Part shown: piece by piece, positions 24,871 to 35,604 of the stretch
Layout: each line of letters opens with the position of its first letter
Position numbering within the stretch: the stretch's first letter is position 1
NCBI GenBank assembly: GCA_035192965.1
Contig: CP136571.1
Coordinates: forward strand, 3,490,501 to 3,554,500
Direction of reading: 5' to 3'
DNA: 64,000 bases
From: Fuscovulum sp.
Lineage (GTDB): Bacteria; Pseudomonadota; Alphaproteobacteria; Rhodobacterales; Rhodobacteraceae
Translations under genes and position numbers: made by a program
Notes under the pieces: generated by a model
Database searches by the model: none
What the model was told of the DNA's origin: nothing
What the model saw: only the letters and a program-made list of their open reading frames with translations

Positions 24871-25493
24871 TGCACGGCGGTGGCGGGCCAATCCAGCAGC
24901 GCCGCCCCGCCTTCCACCCGCCCCCGCACCATCATCTCTGGCCGGATCACTTCGGGGAAACGCGATACCCAATCGCGATAGCGGTCATTGCTGACAATGC
25001 CCGATTCCAGCTTTGCCGCGTCATCCAGCAGCAGCGGATCGGCAGGCGAACCCTTGGGCGCAACACGCACCTGCTTGGCCGAAAGACCAATCGCCCGCGA
25101 CAGATCGCGTGGGTTCATATACCGGTCGGCCAGCTTGTAACCCGCGTTGGCATCGAACCACACCAGCGGCGTCAGCCCCGCCCGGCGCACCTCGCCCACC
25201 ACCGCCGTGACAGAAGACAGCGACGGCGTCTCATCCTCCCAGAACATCACATTCGATCCGTCGATCACCACCCAGCGCCGCTCTTGCACCGGGCGTGGCG
25301 GACGGCGGCGACGGCGGCGGCGGCGAAACTTTGGCAGACGCGCGGCAAAGGCCGCCCGCATCCAGATCATCAGCGCCGCCAGCGCCGTGACCGACGACAG
25401 CAGGAACAGCGGCCCGGCAGGCTCGTCCGCGCGCGGCATGCAATAAATCATGGCCGCAAAACATAGAAAGAGAAGGCGCGACGGCGTTTGCAT
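24867..25493 (-). CDS. Membrane-anchored Zc3h12a/NYN-type ribonuclease
   Basis: 208 residues from ATG 25493. Two hydrophobic helices at the N-terminus, then an Arg-rich linker ([20 protein letters not shown]), then a PIN-like NYN/Zc3h12a domain: [12 protein letters not shown] (acidic site), [22 protein letters not shown] and SNDRYRDWV. Such domains cleave RNA with a metal ion. The anchor would place it at the cytoplasmic face of the inner membrane. The targets are unknown. Confidence 0.8.
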
Positions 25494-25723
25494 GGCACTC
25501 TGGCGAAAAAGGGACTGTTGCCAGACTCGCCGCCAAACAAGGCAACAGCATGGCAAGCCGGGCAAGTGCGGCGGATTTCGCCCGGAATTGTTTCCTTTTT
25601 CCCGAAGAATCGCCCCACCACCGCGAAGCAGCGCCGCCCCCGCCCCGCCACAAAAGCCGCAACGCCACCCTTTGCCGAATCCCCGCGCTGTCGCATAAGG
25701 GGGCACCCGATCACGAGGCGCGC

Positions 25724-25915
25724 ATGAAAACCTTTCTCGACCCCAACCACCCGATGTTCCGCCGCGCCTGGGTGCGCTGGGCCACCGCGCTCGCGCCCCT
25801 TGGTTGGGCCGGGTTCGAACTGATGCTGGGCAACCCGATGTGGGCCATTCTGTTCGGCGCAGCAGGGGCTTACGCGGGTTGGGTGCTCATTGTGAAAGGC
25901 CCCGATCAGCCCTGA
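25724..25915 (+). CDS. Small membrane protein
   Basis: 63 residues from ATG 25724. A cytosolic N-terminus (MKTFLDPNHPMFRRAWVRW) and two short hydrophobic helices (ATALAPLGWAGFELMLG, MWAILFGAAGAYAGWVLIV). I recall similar proteins as common in Rhodobacterales; function unknown. Its 3' end overlaps the convergent ParA gene by 10 bases. Confidence 0.7.
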   Translation: MKTFLDPNHPMFRRAWVRWATALAPLGWAGFELMLGNPMWAILFGAAGAYAGWVLIVKGPDQP

Positions 25916-26532
25916 AGGCTGGCCAGAACCTCATCAGCCAACGCCGCCACCTCGGCCCGCGCCGGGCTGCGCCCTGCCTCCATCGCGGCCAGCCCGACGC
26001 CCAGCGTTTCGGCAAAAACCACGCGGTTGCCCAACCGCGCCACGGCAACTTTCGCTTTATCTCCAGCGGCTTGCGCCACCTCATCGGCCAGACGCGTGCC
26101 CGCCTTCCAGCGGTTCAGCACCACCAACGCCGCCCGCCCCTCGCGCGCGATCAGATCCAGCACGCCATCCACCGCCCAGAGATCGACATGCGAAGACGCC
26201 ACCGGAATCAGCACCAGATCGGCCTCGCGCAGCGCGGGGCGCAGGTCGGCATCCACCTTGGGCGGCGTGTCGACGATCACGATGTCATTGGTTTTCCTCA
26301 GCTTTTCGCACTCATAGGAAACACCCCAGGCGCTGGCGGTGGAGAACTCCATCCCCTCCACCCCCACCCCATCCCGGCGGGCCAGAAACCAGCGGCCAAG
26401 GCTGCCCTGCGGATCGGTATCAAGGATCGCAACCCTTTGACCACGCTTCAGAAATTCAACAGCCAGATTGACAGCAAGGGTGGTTTTCCCCGACCCGCCC
26501 TTCTGCTGCGCGACGGTGATGACATGGCCCAT
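25906..26532 (-). CDS. ParA-family ATPase without ParB partner
   Basis: 208 residues. Deviant Walker A KGGSGKTT (11-18), Walker A' (AILDTDPQGSLGRWF), Walker B (DIVIVDTPP). This is a short ParA of the kind used for chromosome-orphan or plasmid-like cargo positioning. No ParB or centromere gene lies nearby, so the cargo is unknown. The palindromic TTGCTGCA boxes upstream could be an operator or binding site. Confidence 0.88.
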   Translation of the reverse strand: MGHVITVAQQKGGSGKTTLAVNLAVEFLKRGQRVAILDTDPQGSLGRWFLARRDGVGVEGMEFSTASAWGVSYECEKLRKTNDIVIVDTPPKVDADLRPALREADLVLIPVASSHVDLWAVDGVLDLIAREGRAALVVLNRWKAGTRLADEVAQAAGDKAKVAVARLGNRVVFAETLGVGLAAMEAGRSPARAEVAALADEVLASLQG

Positions 26533-26563
26533 ATGGCGCTCCCCAAGGTCGCCTCAGACGACA

Positions 26564-26592
26564 ATTGCTGCATTGCAGCATGATTGCTGCAT
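26564..26592. promoter_or_regulatory. Repeated ATTGCTGCAT boxes upstream of ParA
   Basis: ATTGCTGCAT occurs at 26564-26573 and 26583-26592. The first copy is part of a 15-base palindrome (TGCTGCA T TGCAGCA, 26566-26580). The cluster begins about 30 bases upstream of the ParA start, a position suited to an operator. Confidence 0.5.
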
Positions 26593-26785
26593 CGCGTCAA
26601 TGTGGCCAAATCACCCGTTCAGCACCCGGTGCAGATGGCGGTGCAGACGGGCGTATGCACGCAGCGCACCCCGGTGCAGGGCGCCGTTAACAAAACCCCC
26701 ACCTTTCGCAAAAAATCCCCGTCGCAGGGGAACCACCGCCGCGATGCTGGCGTTAGTCATTGGTTTACACATGAAAGATGACCCA

Positions 26786-26953
26786 ATGACCCTGCTTTCC
26801 AAAACGCTGCTGGCCAAACCGATGATCCTGATCCCGCTGCTGGCCGTGCTGGCGACCGCCGGTTGCGAAACCTTCAAAGGCGCTGGCCGCGATCTGCAAG
26901 GCGCAGGCAGCACCGTGACCACCACCGCGGCCGAGGTTCAGGCCGACCTCTGA
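26786..26953 (+). CDS. Entericidin-like small lipoprotein
   Basis: 55 residues from ATG 26786; ATG 26771 is an alternative. The signal peptide ends in lipobox LATAGC, then ETFKGAGRDLQGAGSTVTTT, which matches the entericidin EcnA/B family of tiny membrane lipoproteins. The role outside enterics is unclear. Confidence 0.75.
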   Translation: MTLLSKTLLAKPMILIPLLAVLATAGCETFKGAGRDLQGAGSTVTTTAAEVQADL

Positions 26954-27149
26954 TCTCAGCGCGGGCGGGGGCAACCCCGCCCCTGCCCCGCCCGATCCCA
27001 CGGCCCGCCTGCAAGCCCCCGCGCATCGCGCACAGACACCAAGATTTTCCCGGACAACCCCCGCATCAGGGTGTTAACACTTGCAAACCGGCACATCCGC
27101 TGCCGTCCCCACACCACTGGCCCAATCCGGCCCGCACAAGGATCGCCCG

Positions 27150-27296
27150 ATGCCCGCACCCCTCGCCAAAGCCCTCGCCGCGCTGCTGACCCTCGCCACC
27201 CTCTCCGCCTGCGCCCCCCTCATCGTCGGCGGCGCCGGAGCCATCGTGGTAGACGAGGCCATCGAGCAGGATCAGGGCGGCGACGGGTTGTTTTGA
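27150..27296 (+). CDS. Small lipoprotein
   Basis: 48 residues from ATG 27150. Signal peptide with lipobox (ATLSACAPLIV), then a Gly-rich stretch (GGAGAIVVDEAIEQDQGGDG). Too short for a confident family. It is the last GC-rich gene before the AT-rich insertion. Confidence 0.55.
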   Translation: MPAPLAKALAALLTLATLSACAPLIVGGAGAIVVDEAIEQDQGGDGLF

Positions 27297-27433
27297 GGGG
27301 GCGGCAAAGTAGCACTTCTGACCGGTCGCACAAGACAGGTTTCGGAGCCATTCCCTAGATAGGAAAGTCGTTGCAATTTAGATTGAAATTCGAAAATATG
27401 TTCAGACGAAGGGCTGGCAGGTACCGCTAAGAT

Positions 27434-27970
27434 ATGCTTTCAGATTTGTTCTTCAGCGTTGTAGGTGGCGTGTTTGTTCTCGCGCTACAATTCGTCTTTT
27501 TTCCAGCGGTTCGGGATCGTGTGATATCTTATTTTAGATCGGACACACTAATCCACGGCAAGTGGGATTGGTATGAAAATACTCGACACGAAAAGATAGG
27601 TTCACTTGATCTTACGCAAAAGGGAAGTCTAATTAGAGGAGTGCTTTCAAGAACAGTTGCTAAAGATGGATCTGGGGCAACCAGAACGTTCACTGTGCGA
27701 GGGGAGATTTATCACGACAGTGTCGTTCTTAATTTCTTTGAAGATTCCGATCGCCGGCGCCGGGGAACAATGTCTCTGTTGGTTGGACAGGTTAAAGAAG
27801 TGATGTACGGTAGAAATGTCTACATTGCGGTGGGCTCAAACAAACCTATTTCCGACTTGTATGTCTTCATTAAGCCGGATTTCAAGGACATTGAGGTTCC
27901 GCGAATTCGTCATGAAATCGAAAATCTCGACATGGCTAATTCGCCTGCTCTAATTTCGCACACACCGTAG
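27434..27970 (+). CDS. Membrane-anchored beta-rich protein of the AT-rich cassette
   Basis: 178 residues. One N-terminal transmembrane helix (FFSVVGGVFVLALQFVFF) then a soluble domain whose strand pattern (HGKWDWYENT, GSLDLTQKGSLIRGVLSRT, FTVRGEIYHDSVVLNFF, GTMSLLVGQV) suggests a small beta-barrel. The anchor-plus-small-barrel plan recalls Cap15-type effectors of CBASS, though a homologous relation is not shown. Base composition is clearly AT-richer than the flanks. Probably co-transcribed with the serine hydrolase 22 bases downstream. Function unknown. Confidence 0.65.
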   Translation: MLSDLFFSVVGGVFVLALQFVFFPAVRDRVISYFRSDTLIHGKWDWYENTRHEKIGSLDLTQKGSLIRGVLSRTVAKDGSGATRTFTVRGEIYHDSVVLNFFEDSDRRRRGTMSLLVGQVKEVMYGRNVYIAVGSNKPISDLYVFIKPDFKDIEVPRIRHEIENLDMANSPALISHTP

Positions 27971-27992
27971 AGAGTGGGTTTATAGTTTTCTG

Positions 27993-28992
27993 ATGCTTGA
28001 CCAAAGAGAAATTCGGTCGTTTGCAATCAACTCACGCATTCCGAGAGTTTCGGTTTCGATAACTGTGAGCGACAAAACAGACCACTTTGAAGTGTGCGAC
28101 TTTGGACACACAATAGAGCATGAAAGCAGATTCTTCATGCTAGCTTCGGTTTGCAAACTTGTTACCAGCCTTTGCGTACTTGAACTCAAGGCTGTATCCA
28201 AGCTTCAGATTGACGACCAAGTGACGAAGCACGTTCCTGAATTCGAACGGATCGTAGACTTTCCCAACGACGCTTCGATCCTGGCCTTTCTCAACCACCA
28301 ATCTGGACTCAAAAAGGTCAATTACGATTGGAGAAGCTCGCAAATCGGCTCAACAATCGACTGGATTTATCGTCTCCTAAGGGACGGTCCGGCGGTAACA
28401 GAGCCGTTAGCGTTTAGTCCTAGTAGGGATTATCTTTACTCCAATTTCAATTACCAAGTTCTTGGAGCTGTAGTGGAAAGCATAAGCGGGGGAGACTTTA
28501 AATCATTTGCAAATCGAGTGCTTGCAAATGACGACAGAGTTTTCTTTGATATATCTGAATGCCATAGGAAGGCAGCGACGCCACACGTAGCGGTTGACGG
28601 TCAACTCGTTCCAGTGGCGCTTCCGTTTGGCTTTGAGCATTACCACTCATCTGCAACGCTCTACTCAACCGTACCTCTAGTTCACAGTCTTTTTCACAGA
28701 TACTTCATCAAAGGATCAGGCAAAGAACTGCTTCGCCTTTGCGAAGAAAATCTGCGATCTTCTGGTGTTGAATACGCACCAGAATTTGGAGCGTGTCTCT
28801 TTAAGCAGAAGCGCAAGCTACTAATTGGAGGGAGGGAAACGGTTAACATATACGGCCACGGCGGTAAGGAGCTTGGTTACAACACGTTGCAACTGATTTT
28901 ACCCGAGATTGAAACCTCTATGTCAATCGCGTGCAACAAGCTATCGGTCAACATCATTGAACTGGCATTCAATTTACTGCGTTCTGCACCCC

Positions 28993-29021
<29 letters not shown>
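27993..29021 (+). CDS. Cytosolic beta-lactamase-fold serine hydrolase (S12-like)
   Basis: 342 residues. S12/class C signatures: S52-V-C-K55 with the nucleophile serine, the NHQSGL box (101-106), Y149-S-N151, and H289-G-G291 in the KTG position. No signal peptide is present, unlike most of this family, so it should be cytosolic. The DNA is AT-rich (27 of 60 bases are G or C in 28021-28080). Its 3' end overlaps the lepA 3' end by 29 bases, so its last residues (about [13 protein letters not shown]) are written over lepA sequence. Substrate unknown. Confidence 0.8.
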
Positions 29022-30792
<1,771 letters not shown>

Positions 30793-30890
30793 GGCGCGCA
30801 TATAGCCTGTCCCACAAGGCGCGGAAAGCCCCCCGCGACGGGCGTTTTGCGGCCAAGGCGCACTGATTTGCCCCGGATCTGCCCTGCCGC

Positions 30891-30912
30891 TTCATCTTGG
30901 CCCAAATACCCC
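30891..30912. repeat. Dispersed box TTCATCTTGGCCCAAATA
   Basis: A single copy of the short intergenic box, ending in ACCCC, located downstream of the lepA promoter region. It is the same core as in the composite elements at 50535-50860 and 58438-58713. Confidence 0.75.
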
Positions 30913-31167
30913 TGCCACGCCCGCCACCCCGCGCCCCCGCCGGGCAGGGCGCGCGGCCACAATCCCCCCTGCCGCCGCCCCATCTGGTGGCCCGTCACCA
31001 CCCGACACGCCCCATCTTGCGCCGCGCACGCCCGAACTGCCGAATTGTCGCGCCGTGGCCTAGGGGAATTGAAAAAAACCCGCCGAATCGGCATAGTCGC
31101 CCCAGAAAAAACGATCACCGCAGGGGGCGTGCGCCGCACCGCCTTGCCGGGGACAAGAGGCAGAGAA

Positions 31168-31482
31168 ATGAAAACCGTCCTGTTCTGCGTGGCATTGGCC
31201 GCGCTGGCCCTTCCCGTTTCCACCGCCCCGGCCTCTGCCGGGCAGATCGAACGCGCCTGCCTGCGGTCCGACCGCGACGCCGCAAACCGCAGCCTGTGCG
31301 CCTGCATCCAGCAGGTCGCCGACATGACGCTGCGCAGTGGTGACCAGCGCCGCGCAGCCGCCTTCTTCCGCGATCCCGACCGCGCGCATGAAACCTGGAT
31401 GTCCAAGCGCGACGGGGATGATGCCTTCTGGGAACGCTACAAGAATTTCGGCGCCACGGCCGAGGCCTATTGCGCCGGCTGA
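31168..31482 (+). CDS. Periplasmic hypothetical protein
   Basis: 104 residues from ATG 31168. Signal peptide MKTVLFCVALAALALPVSTA ending at AxA. The mature part has a cysteine pattern (ERACLRSDRD, LCACIQQVADM, YCAG) and a conserved-looking helix (RAAAFFRDPDRAHETWMSKR). I believe it is widespread in Rhodobacterales; function unknown. Confidence 0.7.
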   Translation: MKTVLFCVALAALALPVSTAPASAGQIERACLRSDRDAANRSLCACIQQVADMTLRSGDQRRAAAFFRDPDRAHETWMSKRDGDDAFWERYKNFGATAEAYCAG

Positions 31483-31500
31483 CGCGCCCGCTGGTTCAAC

Positions 31501-31959
31501 TCAGTCGCGCACGGCCTTCAATTCGGCAATCAAACCCCGCGCCGCATCCTCAATCATGTCCAGCGCGCGGTCATATTCCCCCGTATACCACGGGTCCGGC
31601 ACCGCATCGCCATGCTGCGGCGCATGACGCAGGAACAATTCCGGCTCTGCCCCGCCCTCCGGGCGCAGGGCCTGCAAATCGCGCAGATTGGCGCGGTCCA
31701 TCGCATAGATACGGTCAAAGCGGGTGAAATCCTCGCGCGTCACCTGCCGCGCCCGCAGGAGTGACAGGTCATAGCCCCGCGCCCGTGCTGCAGTGACGGC
31801 GGGCGGATGCGGCGGTTCGCCCGCATGCCAGCCGCCCGTGCCGCAACTGTCCACCTCAAGGGTCAACCCCTCGGCCCTTGCCATTGCCCGCACCACGCCC
31901 TCGGCCGTGGGGGACCGGCAAATATTGCCCAGACAGACGAAAAGGATGCGCTTTGCCAT
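31501..31959 (-). CDS. Low-molecular-weight protein-tyrosine phosphatase
   Basis: 152 residues from ATG 31959. P-loop CLGNICRSPTAE (Cys and Arg of CX5R-S), and the general-acid Asp loop VPDPWYTG. The family removes phosphate from tyrosine, often in exopolysaccharide regulation. No partner kinase is nearby. Confidence 0.93.
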   Translation of the reverse strand: MAKRILFVCLGNICRSPTAEGVVRAMARAEGLTLEVDSCGTGGWHAGEPPHPPAVTAARARGYDLSLLRARQVTREDFTRFDRIYAMDRANLRDLQALRPEGGAEPELFLRHAPQHGDAVPDPWYTGEYDRALDMIEDAARGLIAELKAVRD

Positions 31960-32065
31960 ACCCCAAGGGATGGCAAAGCGCGCTTGGCTTGGCAAGTGCG
32001 CCCAGCCTAATAATCGGGCCTACAAATCAGCCCAGCAAATCAACCCGGCAACTCAGCCAGCCAGA

Positions 32066-32587
32066 TCAGCCGCCCATGCCATGGCCGCTATGATCATGGC
32101 CGTCGCCATGATCCATCATCATGCCACCATCCTCGGGCTTGCGTTCATTGTCGACCGTGGCCTCGATCACCACCTCGCCCGACGCCTCGAAGGTCAGCGT
32201 CACGGGGAAGGTGTCGCCATCCTTCAACTCGCGCGTCAGGCCCAGCAGCATCACGTGATCGCCGCCGCGCGCCAGCGCATGCATCTCACCCGCCGGGATG
32301 GCAAAGCCTTCCTCGACATGCAGCATCTGCATCACGCCATTCGCGTCTTCGAGATGCGTGTGCAACTCCACCCGCTCGGCCACATCGGATGCTGCGCCCA
32401 GCAGACGGTCATCCGTGGTGGTGTTGTTGTGGATCATCAGAAAGATCGCGCCGGATGCGCCAACCTGCCCGGTGCTGCGGGCATAGATGTCATGCACATG
32501 CATCCCCTCGGGGTGCTCTTCCGCCGTGGCGGGAATCGACAGGAACAGGGTCGCCGCCAAGGCGGCAAGGGAAAGACGGAACGTCAT
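32066..32587 (-). CDS. PCu(A)C periplasmic copper chaperone
   Basis: 173 residues. Sec signal peptide MTFRLSLAALAATLFLSIPA, then the copper motif with conserved His/Met (VELHTHLEDANGVMQMLHVE, MHALARGGDHVML), and a His/Met-rich tail (MMMDHGDGHDHSGHGMGG). PCuAC delivers Cu(I) to the Cu-A site of cytochrome oxidase. The DUF2946-like gene precedes it on the same strand, so a copper unit is likely. Confidence 0.92.
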   Translation of the reverse strand: MTFRLSLAALAATLFLSIPATAEEHPEGMHVHDIYARSTGQVGASGAIFLMIHNNTTTDDRLLGAASDVAERVELHTHLEDANGVMQMLHVEEGFAIPAGEMHALARGGDHVMLLGLTRELKDGDTFPVTLTFEASGEVVIEATVDNERKPEDGGMMMDHGDGHDHSGHGMGG

Positions 32588-32633
32588 GGATCATGTCCTT
32601 GTTGGTCTGTGAAAGAAAGCTCAGGCTTGCAAG

Positions 32634-32981
32634 TCACAGAAACAGGGGCGGTCCGCGCGCCGTGGGCCGTGGCGCGACCATGGGATGGGCATCGGGGCCG
32701 GACAGCCCAGCCCGGACCTGCGCCATCCGCCCCATCGGGCGCGCCACCTGCGGCGCATCGGGCGCCACGCCCGCCGCCAAGGTCAGGCATTCCGGGCAAT
32801 GATGCACCACCGGCAACGGGTCGCCAAAGGCATCCAGCGTGATGACCTCTTCGACGCCGGGTGTGCCGCAGATCACGATCTGCATCGCCCCTGCCGCCCG
32901 CATATGCGCCACCGCAGCCGTGACCGAGGTCAGCGACAACATCAGCGCAAGACAGACAAAGGAGACCAGACGCAGCATCAT
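32634..32981 (-). CDS. DUF2946-like membrane/exported protein
   Basis: 115 residues with an N-terminal hydrophobic signal or anchor (LRLVSFVCLALMLSLTSVTA), then HHCPECLTLAAG, the C-x2-C signature of DUF2946. The family is often next to copper transport or assembly genes, as here beside PCuAC. Function unknown. Confidence 0.72.
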   Translation of the reverse strand: MMLRLVSFVCLALMLSLTSVTAAVAHMRAAGAMQIVICGTPGVEEVITLDAFGDPLPVVHHCPECLTLAAGVAPDAPQVARPMGRMAQVRAGLSGPDAHPMVAPRPTARGPPLFL

Positions 32982-33045
32982 CCGCCCCCTCTAGCGCAGC
33001 CGGGGCGCGCGGGAAAGAGGACCATTCGCCGCTTGGCACAAATGC

Positions 33046-33082
33046 GAAAGGCCCCGCTGCGGCGCGCGCAGCGGGGCCTTTC
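33046..33082. terminator. Bidirectional-looking hairpin terminator after rpmB
   Basis: A perfect 15-bp inverted repeat: GAAAGGCCCCGCTGC (33046-33060) and GCAGCGGGGCCTTTC (33068-33082), loop GGCGCGC. It is 18 bases after the rpmB stop, with a short T-run inside the stem end. Could serve both the rpmB transcript and the opposite strand. Confidence 0.85.
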
Positions 33083-33099
33083 GGAAACGGCAACAGGAA

Positions 33100-33387
33100 T
33101 CAGGCGGCAGCCTGAGCCTTGGCAATCTCTTTCTTGATCTTCAGGGCGGTGGGCGACAGTTCGTCATCCTTCGCCTTGGCGAGGAAGGCATCCAGGCCGC
33201 CGCGATGGTCAACCGACCGCAGGCCAGCCGCCGAAATGCGCAGCTTGAACGATTGCCCAAGCACGTCCGAGATCAGCGTGACCTCGTTCAGGTTCGGCAG
33301 GAAGCGGCGACGCGACTTGTTGTTCGCGTGGCTCACGGTGTTGCCGGTCATCGGGCCCTTGCCCGTCAGTTCGCAGACGCGCGACAT
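33100..33387 (-). CDS. rpmB: Ribosomal protein bL28
   Basis: 95 residues. [20 protein letters not shown] and [12 protein letters not shown] are hallmarks of L28, with an extended C-terminus ([14 protein letters not shown]) typical of alphaproteobacteria. It is an RNA-binding component of the large subunit. Single gene with its own strong hairpin terminator. Confidence 0.98.
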   Translation of the reverse strand: MSRVCELTGKGPMTGNTVSHANNKSRRRFLPNLNEVTLISDVLGQSFKLRISAAGLRSVDHRGGLDAFLAKAKDDELSPTALKIKKEIAKAQAAA

Positions 33388-33518
33388 CGTCGTGTTCCTT
33401 CGTGTGTAAAATGGACATCCCCCGAGTCACCCCGGGTGTCCGAATTCGATTTGGGGCGTGTAAGGGCAAAGCCCGCCCCCGTCAAGCGACCCCGAACAGG
33501 GGTTCCGTCTCCGGGCAT

Positions 33519-33571
33519 GATTTTTCGCAGGAAAATCGTAGGCCCGGACAACGATTTTCCTGCGAAAAATC
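33519..33571. repeat. Perfect 21-bp inverted repeat downstream of meaB
   Basis: Arms 33519-33539 and 33551-33571 are exact reverse complements, separated by 11 bases. Each arm contains GATTTTTCGCAGGAAAATC, the A/T-rich core seen in other palindromes of the window. It lies 46 bases after the meaB stop and could end or protect that transcript. Confidence 0.85.
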
Positions 33572-33616
33572 AGTCCGGCCCCCGCGCCCCTCATCGCTGC
33601 GACCCCAGTTCGCGAC

Positions 33617-34660
33617 TCAGTCCAGCCCACGCAGCATCTCCGCCGCCGCCGCCTCTGGCGTCAGCCGCCCGGCCTCGACCTCGGCCCCCAGATCGGCCAG
33701 CCGACCCCGCGCCTGACCCTGTGCCAGCACGGCCAGCAAGCCCTGCCGCACCTCTTCCTCGAACCAGTGCCGCGCCTGCGCCGCGCGCCGCGCCTGCCAA
33801 TGCCCGTGCGCCTGCCGCCACTTCGCCAGCGCCTGCATCTCTGCCCATGCGGCTGCCAGCCCCTCTGCCGCCAGCGCCGAAACGGGCATCGCCTTGGGAA
33901 ACCCCTCCGGGTCCTGCGGGCGGCGGCGCAAAAGGCGCAACGCCCCCGCATAATCCGCCATGGTGCGCAGCGCGGCGGGCTTCAGGTCACCATCCGCCTT
34001 GTTCACTAGGATCAGGTCCGCCATCTCCATGATCCCGCGCTTCACGCCCTGCAACTCATCCCCCCCCGCCGGGGCCAGAAGCAGCAGGAACAGATCGCAA
34101 ATCTCGGCCACCACGGTTTCCGATTGGCCCACCCCCACCGTCTCGATCAGCACGATGTCGAACCCCGCCGCCTCGCACAGCGCCACCGCCTCACGCGACC
34201 GCCGCGCCACGCCGCCCATCTGCGCCTGACTGGGCGAGGGGCGGATGAAGGCGCGCGGATCGCGGGTCAATTGCTCCATCCGTGTCTTGTCGCCCAGAAT
34301 CGACCCGCCCGACCGGGCCGAGCTTGGATCAACCGCCAGCACCGCCACGCGCTTGCCCTGCCCCGTCAGCATCAGGCCGAAACTCTCGATAAAGGTGGAT
34401 TTCCCCACCCCCGGCGTGCCCGAAAGGCCCAGCCGCAGCGCTTGCCGCCCCGCCGCCGCCTGTCCCGGTGCCCGCAGCCGCGCCAGCAGGTCCAAGGCCT
34501 GCGCCCGGTGATCGGCCCGCCCGCTTTCCACCAGCGTGATCGCCCGCGCCAGCGCCCGGCGATCCCCCGCCGCCACGCCTTCGGCCAGCGCCGCGATGTC
34601 GTTGTCCCTGCCGGCCATGCCGTCCCCCGGATCGTCCCACTTGGCCCCCGCGCCCGTCAT
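33617..34660 (-). CDS. meaB: MeaB, methylmalonyl-CoA mutase GTPase chaperone
   Basis: 347 residues from ATG 34660; ATG 34618 is also possible. G1 GTPGVGKST, LAVDPSSARSGGSILGDKTR, ETVGVGQSE and NKAD fit the MeaB/ArgK G3E GTPase family. MeaB guards adenosylcobalamin loading of methylmalonyl-CoA mutase. The mutase itself is not in the window, but the epimerase of the same pathway is at 59000-59404. Confidence 0.93.
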   Translation of the reverse strand: MTGAGAKWDDPGDGMAGRDNDIAALAEGVAAGDRRALARAITLVESGRADHRAQALDLLARLRAPGQAAAGRQALRLGLSGTPGVGKSTFIESFGLMLTGQGKRVAVLAVDPSSARSGGSILGDKTRMEQLTRDPRAFIRPSPSQAQMGGVARRSREAVALCEAAGFDIVLIETVGVGQSETVVAEICDLFLLLLAPAGGDELQGVKRGIMEMADLILVNKADGDLKPAALRTMADYAGALRLLRRRPQDPEGFPKAMPVSALAAEGLAAAWAEMQALAKWRQAHGHWQARRAAQARHWFEEEVRQGLLAVLAQGQARGRLADLGAEVEAGRLTPEAAAAEMLRGLD

Positions 34661-34780
34661 GTGAAATTCACACAACTGTGGGGCAGCCGGTCTTTTGTGC
34701 CCGACCCACGCGGGTTATGCCAGAGCTGCAACCGGCGGCGGCGCGATTCCGGCCCCGCCCCGATCGTAAGGCCGCCGCTG

Positions 34781-35551
34781 ATGCAGACGACCGCCCGCCC
34801 CGTTGCCCCCCCTTCCCCCCGCGCGCTGGCCCTCGCTGCCGTCGCCTCTCTGACGCTGGCCCTTGCCGCGCCATTGCCCGCACAGGCACAGACCGCGCAG
34901 GAAAGCGGTCAGTTCGATCTGGTGATGACCGGCATCACCGCCGCCAAGCTGGATTTTTCCGCCAGCCAGCAAGGCGACGCCTACAACGTGACCGCAGGTT
35001 TCATCTCAACCGGCCTTCTGGCGCTGATGCGGCGGATTGAGTTCACCGCGCAGGCCGAAGGGGTGATTCAGGGCGACCTGCCCCGCCCCACCCGGTATGC
35101 GGCGCAGGCAAAGGCCGGTCGCCGCTCCGGCGAAACGGTGATGGATTACACCGATGGCGTGCCACTGCTGCGCGTGGACCTGCCAGCCCGCGAAGCGGCG
35201 GATTGGCAGATCGACGCCGCCACGCAAGGCGGCACCGTGGACCCGATCAGCGCGCTCTACCTCACCCTGCGCGACGTGGCGCCGGGCGCTGAATGCAACC
35301 GCCGCTTCAAGATGTTCGATGGCCGCCGCGCCACCGAACTGACTGTCGGCCCCTCTCGCCCCGGCGAAGGCGGCACGGTCACCTGCACCGGCGAATACCG
35401 CCGCATCGCAGGCTACCCGCCCGAGGATATGGAAGAAAGAACACGCTTCCCCTTCACCCTCACCCTTATGCCCACCGAAAACGGCCTGCTGCGCGTGACC
35501 GAGGTGGAAATGGACAGCCTCATCGGCAAGGCAAGGCTGATCCGCCGCTGA
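34781..35551 (+). CDS. DUF3108 periplasmic protein
   Basis: 256 residues from ATG 34781. Long signal region with a helix (ALALAAVASLTLALAAPLPA) and cleavage near QAQ. The mature part fits DUF3108 (GQFDLVMTGITAAKLDFSAS, RPTRYAAQAKAGRRSGETVM), a beta-sandwich, possibly lipid-binding, envelope family. Divergent from meaB. Confidence 0.82.
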   Translation: MQTTARPVAPPSPRALALAAVASLTLALAAPLPAQAQTAQESGQFDLVMTGITAAKLDFSASQQGDAYNVTAGFISTGLLALMRRIEFTAQAEGVIQGDLPRPTRYAAQAKAGRRSGETVMDYTDGVPLLRVDLPAREAADWQIDAATQGGTVDPISALYLTLRDVAPGAECNRRFKMFDGRRATELTVGPSRPGEGGTVTCTGEYRRIAGYPPEDMEERTRFPFTLTLMPTENGLLRVTEVEMDSLIGKARLIRR

Positions 35552-35604
35552 ATCTGCCCCCTCTGCCCTCTGGCCCAAAGCCCCCGCCCCCGCGATAAGG
35601 GGCC

